A stretch of 5,732 bases of DNA, taken from Tepidimonas sp. GTDB lineage: Bacteria > Pseudomonadota > Gammaproteobacteria > Burkholderiales > Burkholderiaceae_C. Position numbers and translations under genes: made by a program. Where the stretch lies: positions 1 through 5,732 of the forward strand of contig JANWZF010000306.1 in assembly GCA_025054905.1 (NCBI GenBank). Direction: 5' to 3'. The notes under the pieces are model-generated. The model made no database searches and had not been told where the DNA came from. It worked only from the letters and a program-made list of their open reading frames with translations. This document shows positions 5,460-5,732 of the stretch, one piece after another; the stretch's first letter is position 1, and every line of letters begins with the position of its first letter.

Positions 5460-5732
5460 ATGAGCGCCTTGCTGGACACCACCAACCTCGACGAATTGCT
5501 GGCGATGCTGGGCGACGAATTTCGGGACATCGTGCGCCAGTACGTGGATCAACTGGAGGACGAGGTGGCGCAGCTGGCCGCCTTGTGCGCGCAGCGGGAC
5601 TGGGAAGCGCTGACGCGCATGGCGCATTCGTTGAAAGGCAGCAGCGGCAACATGGGGGCGGTGATGCTGGCCGCCGCCGCCGCACGTTTGGAGCACGCTG
5701 CCCGGGCCCACGATGAGGCCGAGATCGAATCG
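5460..5732 (+). CDS. HPt (histidine phosphotransfer) domain protein, cut by right window edge
   Basis: The frame is open from ATG 5460 to the last base, giving 91 codons with no stop. The translation begins MSALLDTTNLDELLAMLGDE and contains the HPt motif AHSLKGSSGNMGA (residues 55-67), with His56 as the predicted phosphorylated histidine, Lys59 and Gly60 in the usual places, and helices on both sides as in the four-helix HPt bundle. Such proteins carry phosphate between receiver domains of hybrid kinases and response regulators in the cytoplasm. The N terminus is typical of small stand-alone HPt proteins of roughly 110-130 residues, but a longer protein cannot be excluded because the end is missing. 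There is no Shine-Dalgarno, and the frame upstream has a stop (TAG, 5418-5420) with no other start codon between, so ATG 5460 is the only reasonable start. It is divergent from the REC-PAS-GGDEF-EAL gene, whose receiver could be its partner. Confidence 0.88.
   Translation, partial: MSALLDTTNLDELLAMLGDEFRDIVRQYVDQLEDEVAQLAALCAQRDWEALTRMAHSLKGSSGNMGAVMLAAAAARLEHAARAHDEAEIES

Noticed and set aside
5437..5685. An N-terminal extension of the EAL protein to an ATG at 5685.
   Set aside because: The added residues are Arg/Pro/Cys-rich noise and lie antisense to the HPt gene, which has a clear conserved motif.
1..5732. CRISPR arrays, insertion sequences, tRNA or rRNA genes, or a previously unknown defence system.
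   Set aside because: No spaced direct repeats, terminal inverted repeats, transposase motifs, cloverleaf sequences or defence-type proteins were seen. All long frames are accounted for by known families.

Overview
The window looks like a chromosomal piece from a Gram-negative, GC-rich betaproteobacterium, most likely of the order Burkholderiales. The evidence is the strongly GC-rich codon use in every gene and the protein types: a zinc-ribbon NUDIX hydrolase, a NagL-like zeta glutathione transferase, a stand-alone TRAP receptor and a small HPt protein. The assignment rests on recalled family resemblance, not on a search. No insertion sequence, CRISPR array, rRNA or tRNA was seen, and coding density is high. 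The only gap over 100 bases is 1429-1644.

Left part, minus strand: maiA (zeta-class GST, maleylacetoacetate or maleylpyruvate isomerase) is followed by pgeF (YfiH/laccase-domain protein). The two overlap by 11 bp, so they are probably one operon with coupled translation. pgeF loses only about its last ten residues at the left edge.

Middle, plus strand: across a 216-bp divergent region lies a periplasmic TRAP-type (DctP) solute receptor with no membrane subunits beside it. It is followed closely by a zinc-ribbon NUDIX hydrolase. A perfect 7-bp hairpin sits directly after the dctP stop, with a Shine-Dalgarno-like purine run in its loop. The NUDIX gene ends 6 bp from a convergent gene, and an imperfect hairpin spans both stop codons.

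Right part: a 713-residue minus-strand protein with REC, PAS, GGDEF and EAL domains. The diguanylate cyclase motif is degenerate and the phosphodiesterase motifs are intact, so it is predicted to be a phosphorelay-controlled c-di-GMP phosphodiesterase. Divergent to it, starting 23 bp away, is a histidine phosphotransfer (HPt) protein cut by the right edge. The pair suggests phosphorelay input to c-di-GMP turnover.

Most of the window is ordinary housekeeping and signalling DNA, and I see no clearly new system. The points most worth a second look are the HPt/REC-EAL pair with its degenerate cyclase domain, the hairpin at the dctP-NUDIX junction, and the dyad and structured leader between maiA and dctP.
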